The position numbers and the translations under genes are program-made. The notes under the pieces are model-generated. The model did no database searches and had not been told where the DNA came from. It saw nothing but the letters and a program-made list of their open reading frames with translations. From Chryseobacterium arachidis (GTDB lineage Bacteria; Bacteroidota; Bacteroidia; Flavobacteriales; Weeksellaceae): a stretch of 64,000 nt of DNA. Location: contig NZ_FQUT01000003.1 in assembly GCF_900129245.1 (NCBI RefSeq), forward strand, positions 458,402 to 522,401, in the 5' to 3' direction. Positions 49,546 through 57,699 of the stretch are shown here, in pieces (position 1 is the stretch's first letter; each line of letters starts with the position of its first letter).

Positions 49546-50688
49546 ATGAAAAAACTAAATCTATTGCTTCTGCTTATTTTATTTACGGTTTCTTGTAATT
49601 CATCCAAAAAACAAAATATAGTTGGTGAATGGATTCTTGAAGAAAAAAAAGACCAAGAGACAGATGAACCTCCAATGCCGTTTGCACGTGATCCTCAAAT
49701 TTTCATTTTTAATCAAGACGGAACATATATAAACAAGAATGGTTATTTTAAACGTATTGAAAATGCAAAATGGGATGAAAACAAAACACTTTATCTTGGA
49801 GAAAAAACTCAATATAAAATAAAAGATGATTCTTTACTTATTTTTAATCTGATAGAAAATAAATTCGAATCAAATAAAATTCTGCAAATCACTAAGAGTA
49901 AGATTGTTTTAGAATTAAAAGATAAATCCTTAATAACATTAATCTCTACAAAAAGTAAGCAATATAAAAACACTCCAATTGACAAAATTGTTGTTTCAAA
50001 ATCTGCCTGCTACGGTTCATGCCCAATCAATTCTACAATCATAGACGTAAACGGAGATTTTTTGTTTTATGGTGAAAGATACAATCTGAAAAACGGATTT
50101 TTTAAGTCCGAAGTTTCAAGCAACATAACTCAAGGAATATTCAATGAGATAAAAAACATTGATATAAAATCTCTAAAGCCTGAATACTCTGTTTCTGCAA
50201 CTGATTTACCTTCTTCAACCATTACATTTATATCAAAGGGAAAAATCATCAAAACAATTTATGATTACGGAGGAGAGTCACCTTTTGAATTAAAAAGATT
50301 AATCAGAAACATTAGTTATTTATATCAAACTATTCCTTTACAACCGATAAGTGTAAAAGACCCCTCATTAATTTATAACTTCACATCAAAAACAAAACGA
50401 GTCTCTTTGGAAAAAGAATCTGAACGTTTTTACTTATTCAATGAACTATTAAAAGCTAAAATAATAAATAAAAATCTGGAAAAGCTTGCATTCTCAGGTA
50501 AATATTTAATTGATCTTCCTGAAGATTATGAGTATGACAAGATGCATTTATATGAAAGACATATTTATACAAACGGACAAATTTTTAATATTCAATTAAG
50601 AGATAAGACAATTAAAACTCTAGATTTAGGTTATAATTTTTTCGACAAAAACAATTTAATTAGATCTATTAATGATACTTTAAGATAA
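49546..50688 (+). CDS. Lipoprotein with a DUF6438-like domain
   Basis: This 380-residue predicted lipoprotein (lipobox FTVSC, Cys17) has a first domain like lipocalin-type beta strands (about 20-125) and a second part with SKSACYGSCPINSTIIDVNG near residues 151-170, the Cys pattern typical of DUF6438. The function is unknown. It starts 3 bases past the aspS terminator and precedes the repair operon, with no obvious link to either. Confidence 0.75.
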   Translation: MKKLNLLLLLILFTVSCNSSKKQNIVGEWILEEKKDQETDEPPMPFARDPQIFIFNQDGTYINKNGYFKRIENAKWDENKTLYLGEKTQYKIKDDSLLIFNLIENKFESNKILQITKSKIVLELKDKSLITLISTKSKQYKNTPIDKIVVSKSACYGSCPINSTIIDVNGDFLFYGERYNLKNGFFKSEVSSNITQGIFNEIKNIDIKSLKPEYSVSATDLPSSTITFISKGKIIKTIYDYGGESPFELKRLIRNISYLYQTIPLQPISVKDPSLIYNFTSKTKRVSLEKESERFYLFNELLKAKIINKNLEKLAFSGKYLIDLPEDYEYDKMHLYERHIYTNGQIFNIQLRDKTIKTLDLGYNFFDKNNLIRSINDTLR

Positions 50689-50748
50689 ATAACCTGATAC
50701 TATTAATAGAAATAGCATATTTAACAAATAAAATTTTAACGGCACAAT

Positions 50749-50782
50749 CATTGTACATTTTACAGAAAATAAAAGTACAATG
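50749..50782 (+). promoter_or_regulatory. Inverted repeat over the ku start codon
   Basis: CATTGTAC (50749-50756) and GTACAATG (50775-50782) are perfect 8-bp arms with an 18-base spacer. The ku ATG lies in the right arm. It could be an operator or an mRNA hairpin that limits translation; chance is not excluded. Confidence 0.4.
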
Positions 50783-51565
50783 AAAGCAATCTGGAACGGC
50801 GCCATTGGCTTTGGTTTAGTCAATATTCCTGTAAAAATTTATTCCGCTACCGAAACCACAAAACTGGATTTGGATATGCTCGACAAGTCCGATTTTTCGA
50901 ATATTCGGTTTAAAAGAGTTAACGAAAATACAGGCAAAGAAGTGAAATGGGAAAATATTGTGAAAGGTTATCTCATGGACGACAAATACATCATTCTTGA
51001 TGAAGAAGATTATGAAGCGGCAAGTCCTGAAAAATCCAAAATACTTTCTATTGATCAGTTTGTTAAGGAAAGCGAAGTAGATTCCGTTTACTTCGAAAAT
51101 CCATATTACCTCGAACCTCAGAAAAATGGGGAAAATGCCTATCGGCTGTTGCTGAAGGCTTTGGCTAAAACAGAAATGGTCGGTGTCGGAACTTTTGTCC
51201 TGCGCGAAAGTGAAGCCATCGGAATGATTCGTCCTTACAATGACGAAGTTTTGGTCTTAAACCGGTTAAGATTTGCCCAGGAAATAAGAGATTACGGCGA
51301 TCTGAAAATTCCGGCTGCAAAGGCTCCTAAACCTGCAGAACTGAAAATGGCCATTAATCTTATTGAACAGCTTTCACAGGAATTCGATCCTGAAATGTAC
51401 AAAGACACCTATTCTGAAGCTTTAATGAAGATCATTAAGCAAAAAGCAAAAGGTAAAAATATAAAAGCTAAAAAAGCAGAACCTGCAAAAGAAGGTAAAG
51501 TAATTGATCTGATGGCGCAGCTGAAAGCCAGTCTACAGAATACCAAATCTAAAAACGCATCATAA
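50780..51565 (+). CDS. ku: Non-homologous end-joining protein Ku
   Basis: Ku forms a homodimeric ring that holds DNA ends and recruits LigD for non-homologous end joining. The 261-residue protein has the bacterial Ku core from MKAIWNGAIGFGLVNIPVKI to about residue 215 and a Lys-rich C-terminal tail, as usual. It overlaps the LigD phosphoesterase-domain gene by one base, so the two are translationally coupled. Confidence 0.96.
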   Translation: MKAIWNGAIGFGLVNIPVKIYSATETTKLDLDMLDKSDFSNIRFKRVNENTGKEVKWENIVKGYLMDDKYIILDEEDYEAASPEKSKILSIDQFVKESEVDSVYFENPYYLEPQKNGENAYRLLLKALAKTEMVGVGTFVLRESEAIGMIRPYNDEVLVLNRLRFAQEIRDYGDLKIPAAKAPKPAELKMAINLIEQLSQEFDPEMYKDTYSEALMKIIKQKAKGKNIKAKKAEPAKEGKVIDLMAQLKASLQNTKSKNAS

Positions 51566-52167
51566 TGGCTCTTAAAGATTACAACGAAAAGCGAAAATTC
51601 GACGAAACAAGCGAACCGAAGGGTAAATCTAAAAAAAGTAAGGACAAGCTGATTTTTGTGATTCAAAGACATGCGGCTTCGAGATTGCATTATGATTTCC
51701 GTCTCGAAATGGATGGTGTTCTTAAAAGTTGGGCGGTTCCGAAAGGTCCGTCATTGGATCCCAAAGACAAACGTCTTGCGATGATGGTGGAAGATCACCC
51801 TTACGATTATAAAGATTTTGAAGGAAATATTCCTGAAGGAAATTACGGAGCCGGACAGGTTGAAATCTGGGACAGCGGAACGTATGAACCGTTGGACAAA
51901 GATTCAAAGCTTTCGGACGAAAAAGAATTATTAAAAGAGCTTCATGCAGGCTCTTTAAAGTTTATCTTACACGGCAAAAAGCTGAAAGGTGAATTTGCTT
52001 TGGTTAAAATGAAAAATACCGAAGAAAATTCATGGCTTCTGATTAAACATAAAGATGATTTCGTCGAAAATAATTATGATGCAGAAGAAAATACTGCAAA
52101 AAATTCTCAGGTTACAAAATTTTTAGAGGAAAAAAAAAACCTAAAAAGCAGCAAAAAAAAGTCATAA
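51565..52167 (+). CDS. ligD: DNA ligase D, 3'-phosphoesterase part
   Basis: This 200-residue stretch is the phosphoesterase domain of LigD, which trims 3' ends before joining. It contains FVIQRHAASRLHYDFRLEMD, VPKGPS, HPYDYKDF and IPEGNYGAG, the catalytic and metal-binding pattern. It ends early, at a TAA (52165-52167) after a Lys/Ser-rich linker, right where full-length LigD would continue. The next frame (-1) is open from before 52131 and leads into the ligase domain. So this may be the first part of one protein split by a frameshift. Confidence 0.88.
   Translation: MALKDYNEKRKFDETSEPKGKSKKSKDKLIFVIQRHAASRLHYDFRLEMDGVLKSWAVPKGPSLDPKDKRLAMMVEDHPYDYKDFEGNIPEGNYGAGQVEIWDSGTYEPLDKDSKLSDEKELLKELHAGSLKFILHGKKLKGEFALVKMKNTEENSWLLIKHKDDFVENNYDAEENTAKNSQVTKFLEEKKNLKSSKKKS
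52131..52167 (+). other. Frameshift site in ligD with two slippery heptamers
   Basis: In the phosphoesterase frame a run of ten A (52130-52139) ends in A AAA AAC (52134-52140), and a second A-rich stretch contains A AAA AAG (52155-52161). Both are classic in-phase -1 slippery heptamers, followed by the stop TAA at 52165-52167. In the -1 frame the sequence reads through without a stop into the ligase gene, giving an 850-residue protein. Adding one A to the ten-A run would also restore the frame. Confidence 0.6.
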
Positions 52168-52205
52168 CCTCAGAAATAAAGCCAAGATTTCAGCGTTTTA
52201 ATTCT

Positions 52206-54116
52206 TTGGTTGACGAGAAAAAAATCGAGAATTACATTAAACCGATGCTTGCCAAGTTATCCGGTGAAGCATTCGATGATCCGGACTGGGTTTTCGAAAT
52301 AAAATGGGACGGTTACCGCGCCGTAGCCGATCTCAGCAAAAAACAGCCTCTCTTCTATTCCAGAAACGGGATTTCTTTTTTATCAAAATTTGAAAAAGTT
52401 TCGCGTGATTTCGACAATCAGATCCATACAATGATTCTGGACGGTGAAATTGTAGCGTATGACGAAACAGGAAGACCCAATTTTCAATTATTACAGCAGA
52501 TTGGAGATAATCCCGATTTAGCCTTAGTTTATCAGGTTTTTGATATTTTATGGCTGAATGGTCATTCTACGGAAGAACTGCCTTTAATTCAACGGAAAGA
52601 ACTGTTAAAAGATGCTCTAGTTGAAACCGACGTTATCAAGTACTGCGATCATATTACTGAAAAAGGAATCGACTTCTTCAATCAGATGAAAAAAATGAAG
52701 CTTGAAGGCATGATCGCCAAAAAAGCAGACAGTCCTTACGTAGAAAACCACCGGACTTCCGATTGGCTGAAAGTAAAATTTACCAATACCGAAGAAGCCA
52801 TCATTTGTGGATTTACGGAGCCGCGAGGTTCAAGGGAAGGTTTCGGCGCATTGATTTTAGGAAAATATATCGACGGAAAGCTTACCTACAGCGGACATAC
52901 CGGAACAGGATTTAATCAGGAATTAATTCGGGAAGTTCTTGAAAGATTACAAAAAATCATCATTAAAAGTTCACCTTTTGAATATAAGCCAAAAACAAAC
53001 ATGCCCGTAACATGGACAAAACCGGAGTTGGTCTGCGAAATAAAATATTCCGAAATTACCAAAGACGGAATTTTCAGACATCCTGTTTTTGTTGCCATCC
53101 GTGAAGACAAAGAACCTGAAGAAGTCAGAAATTCATCGAACGAAATCATTAATACATCAAAATCAAAAAATATGAAAACTCCTGCAACCAGAAAGACAAA
53201 ATCTTCTGAAAATGAGAAAGAAATCACCCTGAATAAACATACGGTAAAGCTGACCAATCAGGACAAAATTTATTTTCCGAAAGATAATATTACCAAAGGT
53301 GATGTGATTGAATATTATCAGTCGGTTGCCAGTTATATTTTGCCCCACCTTAAAAATCGTCCGCTCTCTCTGAACCGCTTTCCAAACGGAATTGAGGAGC
53401 AGAATTTTTATCAGAAAGACGCCAGTGACAATATTCCGGATTGGGTAAAAACGACACAGGTGTATTCGGAATCGAATGATAAAGACATCGATTATATTTA
53501 CTGTAACGACAAAGCAACATTGGCTTATCTCAACAATTTGGGCTGTATCGACATGAATCCGTGGAATTCTTCACTTCCCGATCTTGATCACCCCGATTTC
53601 CTTGTTTTAGATCTCGATCCTTCTAAGAAAAATACGTTTGATGAGGTTATTGAAACCGCTTTGCAGGTAAATGAAGTGTTGAAATCGATTAAAATTGAAG
53701 GTTACTGCAAAACTTCAGGAAGCACGGGAATTCATGTGTATATTCCGATGGGTGGAAAATATGATTTTGACCAGGTGAAAGATTTTGCCCATATTCTGAT
53801 GAAGCAGGTTCATGAACAGCTTCCTAAAATCACCACTTTAGAAAGAAGCCTACAGAAACGCGACGATAAAAAAATCTACCTTGATTATCTTCAAAACAGA
53901 ACCGGACAGACTTTAGCAAGCGCTTACAGCCTAAGACCAAAACAGGGCGCTTCAGTTTCCATGCCTTTGGAATGGAATGAATTGAAACCCGGCTTAAAAC
54001 CAACTGATTTTAATATTCATAATGCTTTAGACAGAATTAAGGAAAAAGGAGATTTGTTTAAACCTGTTTTGGGAAAGGGAATTGATATGATGAAGGGGTT
54101 GAAGTTGTTAAAATAA
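52206..54116 (+). CDS. ligD: DNA ligase D, ligase and polymerase parts
   Basis: This 636-residue stretch (from a TTG at 52206; the frame is open upstream to the frameshift site) holds the ATP-dependent ligase domain, with Lys33 of KWDGYRA as the nucleophile, then the LigD primase/polymerase domain (about 340-636). The latter has LDLDPSKK as the metal-binding Asp motif and SGSTG-type contacts. It joins ends and fills gaps with the Ku protein. If the frameshift is real or an assembly error, this is the second part of one PE-Lig-Pol protein. Confidence 0.88.
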   Translation: MVDEKKIENYIKPMLAKLSGEAFDDPDWVFEIKWDGYRAVADLSKKQPLFYSRNGISFLSKFEKVSRDFDNQIHTMILDGEIVAYDETGRPNFQLLQQIGDNPDLALVYQVFDILWLNGHSTEELPLIQRKELLKDALVETDVIKYCDHITEKGIDFFNQMKKMKLEGMIAKKADSPYVENHRTSDWLKVKFTNTEEAIICGFTEPRGSREGFGALILGKYIDGKLTYSGHTGTGFNQELIREVLERLQKIIIKSSPFEYKPKTNMPVTWTKPELVCEIKYSEITKDGIFRHPVFVAIREDKEPEEVRNSSNEIINTSKSKNMKTPATRKTKSSENEKEITLNKHTVKLTNQDKIYFPKDNITKGDVIEYYQSVASYILPHLKNRPLSLNRFPNGIEEQNFYQKDASDNIPDWVKTTQVYSESNDKDIDYIYCNDKATLAYLNNLGCIDMNPWNSSLPDLDHPDFLVLDLDPSKKNTFDEVIETALQVNEVLKSIKIEGYCKTSGSTGIHVYIPMGGKYDFDQVKDFAHILMKQVHEQLPKITTLERSLQKRDDKKIYLDYLQNRTGQTLASAYSLRPKQGASVSMPLEWNELKPGLKPTDFNIHNALDRIKEKGDLFKPVLGKGIDMMKGLKLLK

Positions 54117-54327
54117 ATTTGTTTAACTCAAATCAACTATAAACAAAAAGATCTATAACATTTGTTTAATTATTTATTAAAAATCATGTTAATTTTCATT
54201 CCAAATCTCTTGAACTCCCCATTCTAAGGGAGTTCCCTGCAAATGTGGATAACTTTTTCGTATTTTCCTGATGTGTTTTTACATATAAGCTTGAATTTAC
54301 ATTTCTGATTCACTAATTTTACACTAA
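54117..54327. other. AT-rich spacer after ligD
   Basis: No gene is seen. A hairpin AACTCCC (54213-54219) / GGGAGTT (54228-54234) may end the ku-ligD transcript, but it lacks a T tract, so a terminator is not called. Confidence 0.45.
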
Positions 54328-54360
54328 TTGTTAAGGCAATGCTTTAAACAATTAGATTTG
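54328..54360 (+). promoter_or_regulatory. Promoter of the structured leader and 41-codon gene
   Basis: TTG (54328-54330), 22 bases, then TAGATTTG (54353-54360), a good fit to the Bacteroidota consensus. Transcription would start near 54367. Confidence 0.6.
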
Positions 54361-54366
54361 TAAGAG

Positions 54367-54475
54367 GCTTATGCTCCGGAATAAGTTGAGGAGTTAATCT
54401 CTCAGATTGATTACGAAAATTCTCGAGCGGTAACTCGAGAATTATTTAAGACTAACCTTTTTTTAATCCTACATA
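54367..54475 (+). ncRNA. Candidate structured RNA or leader
   Basis: Three successive hairpins lie between the promoter and the small gene. They are CTTAT/ATAAG around a CCGG-type loop (54368-54385), TGAG(G)AG/CTCTCA (54387-54404), and a perfect 10-bp AATTCTCGAG/CTCGAGAATT (54418-54443). A T7 tract lies 18 bases past the last hairpin, too far for a standard terminator. It may be a cis-acting leader or a separate small RNA; no RNA family was recognised. Confidence 0.45.
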
Positions 54476-54478
54476 CTC

Positions 54479-54604
54479 ATGGATGAATTAAAAAAAATCA
54501 ATGGTAAGACTTATATCAAAATTTACAGAAAATGTATAACTAGAAATGGTACAAGAATCTGTAAAAGTAATGGAGTCTATGCCTTTTGGGTAGAAGTAAA
54601 GTAA
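54479..54604 (+). CDS. 41-codon gene of unknown function
   Basis: This 41-residue basic peptide begins MDELKKINGKTYIKIYRKC and has two Cys (19 and 29) and an aromatic C-terminus (YAFWVEVK). It has a promoter and structured leader upstream and a strong terminator 8 bases downstream, which argue for a real transcript with a coding end. It is too short for most gene callers. No family is known to me. Confidence 0.55.
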   Translation: MDELKKINGKTYIKIYRKCITRNGTRICKSNGVYAFWVEVK

Positions 54605-54612
54605 TTTCTAAA

Positions 54613-54643
54613 GAACCATCTGCCGGAGCAGGTGGTTTTTTTA
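54613..54643 (+). terminator. Terminator after the 41-codon gene
   Basis: Perfect stem AACCATCTGC / GCAGGTGGTT with a CGGA tetraloop followed by a T tract. Confidence 0.9.
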
Positions 54644-54733
54644 TTACTTTTCTTAGGTTAAAATTATATTATTTTGGATAAACGTACAAATATTTGTGTG
54701 AATATTTGAACAAATATTTACAAAAGCTCCTAT

Positions 54734-55465
54734 TTAAGGCAATTTCGCCACCAAACTTTCCGGTAACATTTTCAAAATAAAATAAATCATTTTCCATTTG
54801 AAATTCGGCACAATGGTAAAAGAATTGCCTGCATTTACAATGAATTTTGCCACATAATCCGGTTCCATAATCAAAGATTCATTCAATTGTAACCCCTCAT
54901 TGATTTTTGTACGGATATAACCAATCACCAAAGCGTTGACCTGGATGTTTCTTGAAGTCAATTCCTGTCGTAAACCGGCTAAATACGTTGTAAAAGCAGC
55001 CTTTGTGCTTCCATATACGAAATTACTTTTTCTTCCACGGACGCCTGAAAGCGAAGATAAACCGATAATTCTTTCCAAATTTTTATTGCTTTCATCTGTG
55101 GCAATAATATTTAAAATGGACACCGCTCCCATATAATTGACTAACATCATTTGCTGAGTTCCTTTAAAATCACTTAATGCTTTTTCATTATCCACTAAAA
55201 AACCTGCGGCATAAACTACAATATGAGGTTTTACAGAAAGTTCATTATAAAATTTCTGATGAGAATCAAAATCAACAGCGTCGAAAGATAAAACCGTAAC
55301 TTTTGAATGAAGACTATTTTTCTGAATAAATTCTTCTAAAGATTGTGTATTTCGGGAAGCAGCAATAACTGAAAAGCCTTTTTGAATGTATTGCCTGATC
55401 GCCTGTTTTGCAACATCCGAATTGGCACCTAAAATGAGAACGGTTTTGTTTGTGTTTTGATTCAT
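54734..55465 (-). CDS. Short-chain dehydrogenase/reductase
   Basis: This 243-residue NAD(P)-binding SDR family oxidoreductase has the N-terminal nucleotide motif GANSDVAKQ, the catalytic YGSTK, and Ser in GLSSLSGV. It resembles the DprE2-like and other SDRs that lack a clear substrate call. A C-terminal hydrophobic stretch (WKMIYFILKMLP) may anchor it to the membrane. It is alone on the minus strand. Confidence 0.88.
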   Translation of the reverse strand: MNQNTNKTVLILGANSDVAKQAIRQYIQKGFSVIAASRNTQSLEEFIQKNSLHSKVTVLSFDAVDFDSHQKFYNELSVKPHIVVYAAGFLVDNEKALSDFKGTQQMMLVNYMGAVSILNIIATDESNKNLERIIGLSSLSGVRGRKSNFVYGSTKAAFTTYLAGLRQELTSRNIQVNALVIGYIRTKINEGLQLNESLIMEPDYVAKFIVNAGNSFTIVPNFKWKMIYFILKMLPESLVAKLP

Positions 55466-55548
55466 GAGACAAAGATATTTTTTTTAAACACAAATTTCAC
55501 TAATGTTTTCACAAATGAACACAGATATTGTTATTGTTTGGTTATAAT

Positions 55549-55701
55549 GTCATTTCTACGAAGGTGAAATCTATTTTTTAATTATTAAGATTTTAGTCAA
55601 GATAGATTCTTCACTCCGCTTTGCTCCGTTCAGAAAGACAGCGGGAACCGGATTGTTACAGATAGTATTAACCTTTTTCAGGCTGAGCGAAGTTGAAACC
55701 C
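55549..55701. repeat. Dispersed flavobacterial-type intergenic repeat
   Basis: Imperfect inverted arms at 55549-55573 and 55603-55639, followed by a second palindrome-like piece (55672-55701, ...GGCTGAGCGAAGTTGAA...). Similar text, GGAGCAAAGCGGAGTGAAG, is known to me as a dispersed intergenic repeat in Flavobacteriia. No gene is seen in 55466-55742. Confidence 0.55.
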
Positions 55702-55742
55702 AATATCCGGATGTAAACTTTGTGCATATTTCTTAATGGAAT

Positions 55743-55785
55743 AAAAAAGTTTCGGCGGGGTGAGCAAAGCTCACCCCGCCGAAAC
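55743..55785 (-). terminator. Very strong terminator of the nusB-yajC operon
   Basis: A perfect 17-bp stem GTTTCGGCGGGGTGAGC with a 3-base loop, followed on the minus strand by TTTTTT, 23 bases past the yajC stop. GC content is unusually high for this window. Confidence 0.92.
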
Positions 55786-55807
55786 GAAATATTTTAAAAA
55801 CTAAAAA

Positions 55808-56179
55808 TTATTTATTCTCAGTTTCAATTTCTTTTTTGTCAGAAGATTTATCAGCAGTTTTTGATTTATCTCCGAAACGCGCTTCTGTAAATTCTCTTGA
55901 AACAGCAGCCTTTTCAAACTTTAGTTTTCCTGATAATGTTTCAATGACGAACCCATCATCCTGAACCTGAGCAATTCTCCCGTGAAGACCTGAAGTAAGC
56001 ACAACTCTGGTTCCTACTTTTAATGTTTCCTGAAAATTTTTCTCTTGTTTAGCTTTTTTCTGCTGAGGTCTTATCATTAAAAAATAAAACCCTACAAACA
56101 TTACCCCCATCATGATCAGCATCATGGAAGAATTTCCTCCTGCAGCCGGTGCCTGTAAAAATATTGATAGTAAATTCAT
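55808..56179 (-). CDS. yajC: Preprotein translocase subunit YajC
   Basis: This 123-residue subunit of the SecDF-YajC accessory complex has a single N-terminal transmembrane helix (about 19-38), the conserved FYFLMIRPQQKK, and a small beta domain with VGTRVVLTSGLHGRI. The C-terminal tail is charged and low in complexity. It is the last gene of the nusB-DUF1573-yajC operon, 4 bases after DUF1573. Confidence 0.95.
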   Translation of the reverse strand: MNLLSIFLQAPAAGGNSSMMLIMMGVMFVGFYFLMIRPQQKKAKQEKNFQETLKVGTRVVLTSGLHGRIAQVQDDGFVIETLSGKLKFEKAAVSREFTEARFGDKSKTADKSSDKKEIETENK

Positions 56180-56183
56180 AATA

Positions 56184-56693
56184 TTATGGTTGAATGTTCG
56201 CTGTGAAAGTTAATTTAATAGGCGCCTTTTCTACGTTGGCAAAAACATCAGCATATTTGTTTACATTTCCGTCGAAGTTGGTAGAATCAAAATGTAGAGT
56301 GATTGACCCTTTTTTTCCAGGTAAGATTGGCTCTTTCGTGAAATCACCTGCTGTACATCCACATCCCGGAGTAACGGCAGAAATTACCAATGGATTAGTT
56401 CCCGTATTGGTTACCTCATAAACGTGCTCTACTTTATCTCCTTTTTTGATTTTTCCGAAATCGAAGTTGCTTTCAGCAAGAGCAATGGTAGTTAATGGCT
56501 CTTTAGAAGCCGGAGCCGTAGTGTCTGAAGGAGTTACTTCGGTAGTGCTCGGAGCCAGATTTGTTACTCCCGCAGTTGAATCTGCAGTACTGGCAACTTC
56601 TGCTTCCACAGCAGCCTCTTTGTTTTCTTTTTTACAAGAAACCAAACCAAAACCTATGATAGATAAAGCGATAATTGATAACGTCTTTTTCAT
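56184..56693 (-). CDS. DUF1573 lipoprotein
   Basis: This 169-residue predicted lipoprotein (lipobox LVSC, Cys20) has a low-complexity Ala/Thr/Glu linker and a C-terminal DUF1573 Ig-like domain with FDFGKIKKGDKVEHVYEVTN and TPGCGCT. Its function is unknown. It lies between nusB (9-base gap) and yajC, a frequent order in Bacteroidota. Confidence 0.92.
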   Translation of the reverse strand: MKKTLSIIALSIIGFGLVSCKKENKEAAVEAEVASTADSTAGVTNLAPSTTEVTPSDTTAPASKEPLTTIALAESNFDFGKIKKGDKVEHVYEVTNTGTNPLVISAVTPGCGCTAGDFTKEPILPGKKGSITLHFDSTNFDGNVNKYADVFANVEKAPIKLTFTANIQP

Positions 56694-56702
56694 ATTTACA
56701 AT

Positions 56703-57608
56703 TTATATTCTGTTTAAATCTTTACAATATTTATCCAAGATTCCGTTGATAAAGATATTTGAACGGTCCGTAGCAAATACTTTTGCAATCTCAATATATT
56801 CGTTGATAATAACTCTTGAAGGTGTAAAAGGAAAATTGTCAAGCTCCGCCATCGCCGTTGATAAAATGACTTTATCCATTAGAGAAACTCTTTCCAGATC
56901 CCAGTTTTCCAGTCTTTCTTCCAGTTTCTTTTCGTTGGCTTCCCAGCTGTCCAATGTATTTCTCAGAAGTTTCATGGCGAAAGTTTTGTCCTCCTCATCT
57001 TTAATCATTTTAATTAAAGTGCGGCTTTCTTCCTCTTCTTTCAGGAAACCGATTGTTTTTTGAACCATAGAATTCGCGATGTGGATATCGTCGTACCAGG
57101 AAAGTTCTTTATCACCAAGATAATCATGGAAATCATCATTTTCAGCAATATATCTTAAAAATAACTTACCGATGAATTTCTGATCTTCTTCAAAAGAATA
57201 TCCTTCTTCTTTCATGAAATCCTGATAACGCTTTCCTGCAGTAATCCTCTGGAAAGTTTTTACCAACAAATCATCATGCAGATCCCATTTCAATTGCTTG
57301 TGCTGTCCTGTGAAAAATAATCTCTCAGGATTTTCTTCCAATTTAATTAAAACTTGATTGTTGATGAATTTTTGGTTAGGATTAATGTCAGCATCAGTCT
57401 TGATGTACTTATTTTTACCGATCTCGATCTGATTTTCTGCCAATTCTTTCAGAGAAACCAAAAAATTAAGCTGATAGATATAGAGGTGATAGATTTTCTC
57501 TATTCCGGCAAACATGTTTTTCTCTAAAACATCAAATTTTACAGGATTCTGGTAGTATGAATACACAGTCTGTACCACTTTTTCACGGATTTGTCGTCTT
57601 CCTAACAT
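56703..57608 (-). CDS. nusB: Transcription antitermination factor NusB
   Basis: NusB binds boxA RNA with NusE/S10 and promotes antitermination in rRNA operons. The 301-residue protein is about twice the usual NusB length; the NusB domain is in the C-terminal half (RRNTLDSWEANEKKLEERLE, SLMDKVILSTAMAELDNFP, INEYIEIAKVFA), preceded by a helical N-terminal extension, as is normal in Bacteroidota. It is first in the nusB-DUF1573-yajC operon. Confidence 0.93.
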   Translation of the reverse strand: MLGRRQIREKVVQTVYSYYQNPVKFDVLEKNMFAGIEKIYHLYIYQLNFLVSLKELAENQIEIGKNKYIKTDADINPNQKFINNQVLIKLEENPERLFFTGQHKQLKWDLHDDLLVKTFQRITAGKRYQDFMKEEGYSFEEDQKFIGKLFLRYIAENDDFHDYLGDKELSWYDDIHIANSMVQKTIGFLKEEEESRTLIKMIKDEEDKTFAMKLLRNTLDSWEANEKKLEERLENWDLERVSLMDKVILSTAMAELDNFPFTPSRVIINEYIEIAKVFATDRSNIFINGILDKYCKDLNRI

Positions 57609-57699
57609 TCAAAGAGCTTTTTTATGGGTGCAAAGATACAAAATTTAAAATTTATGAAATTCGTAGTCTGATGACATTTTTGTAATTTTGTGAAACTTT

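Noticed and set aside
54213..54234. Terminator after ligD
   Set aside because: A 7-bp stem with no following T tract; noted in the spacer entry only.
54418..54443. Hairpin read as a terminator
   Set aside because: The T tract is 18 bases away, and a coding frame and a proper terminator follow; called a leader hairpin instead.
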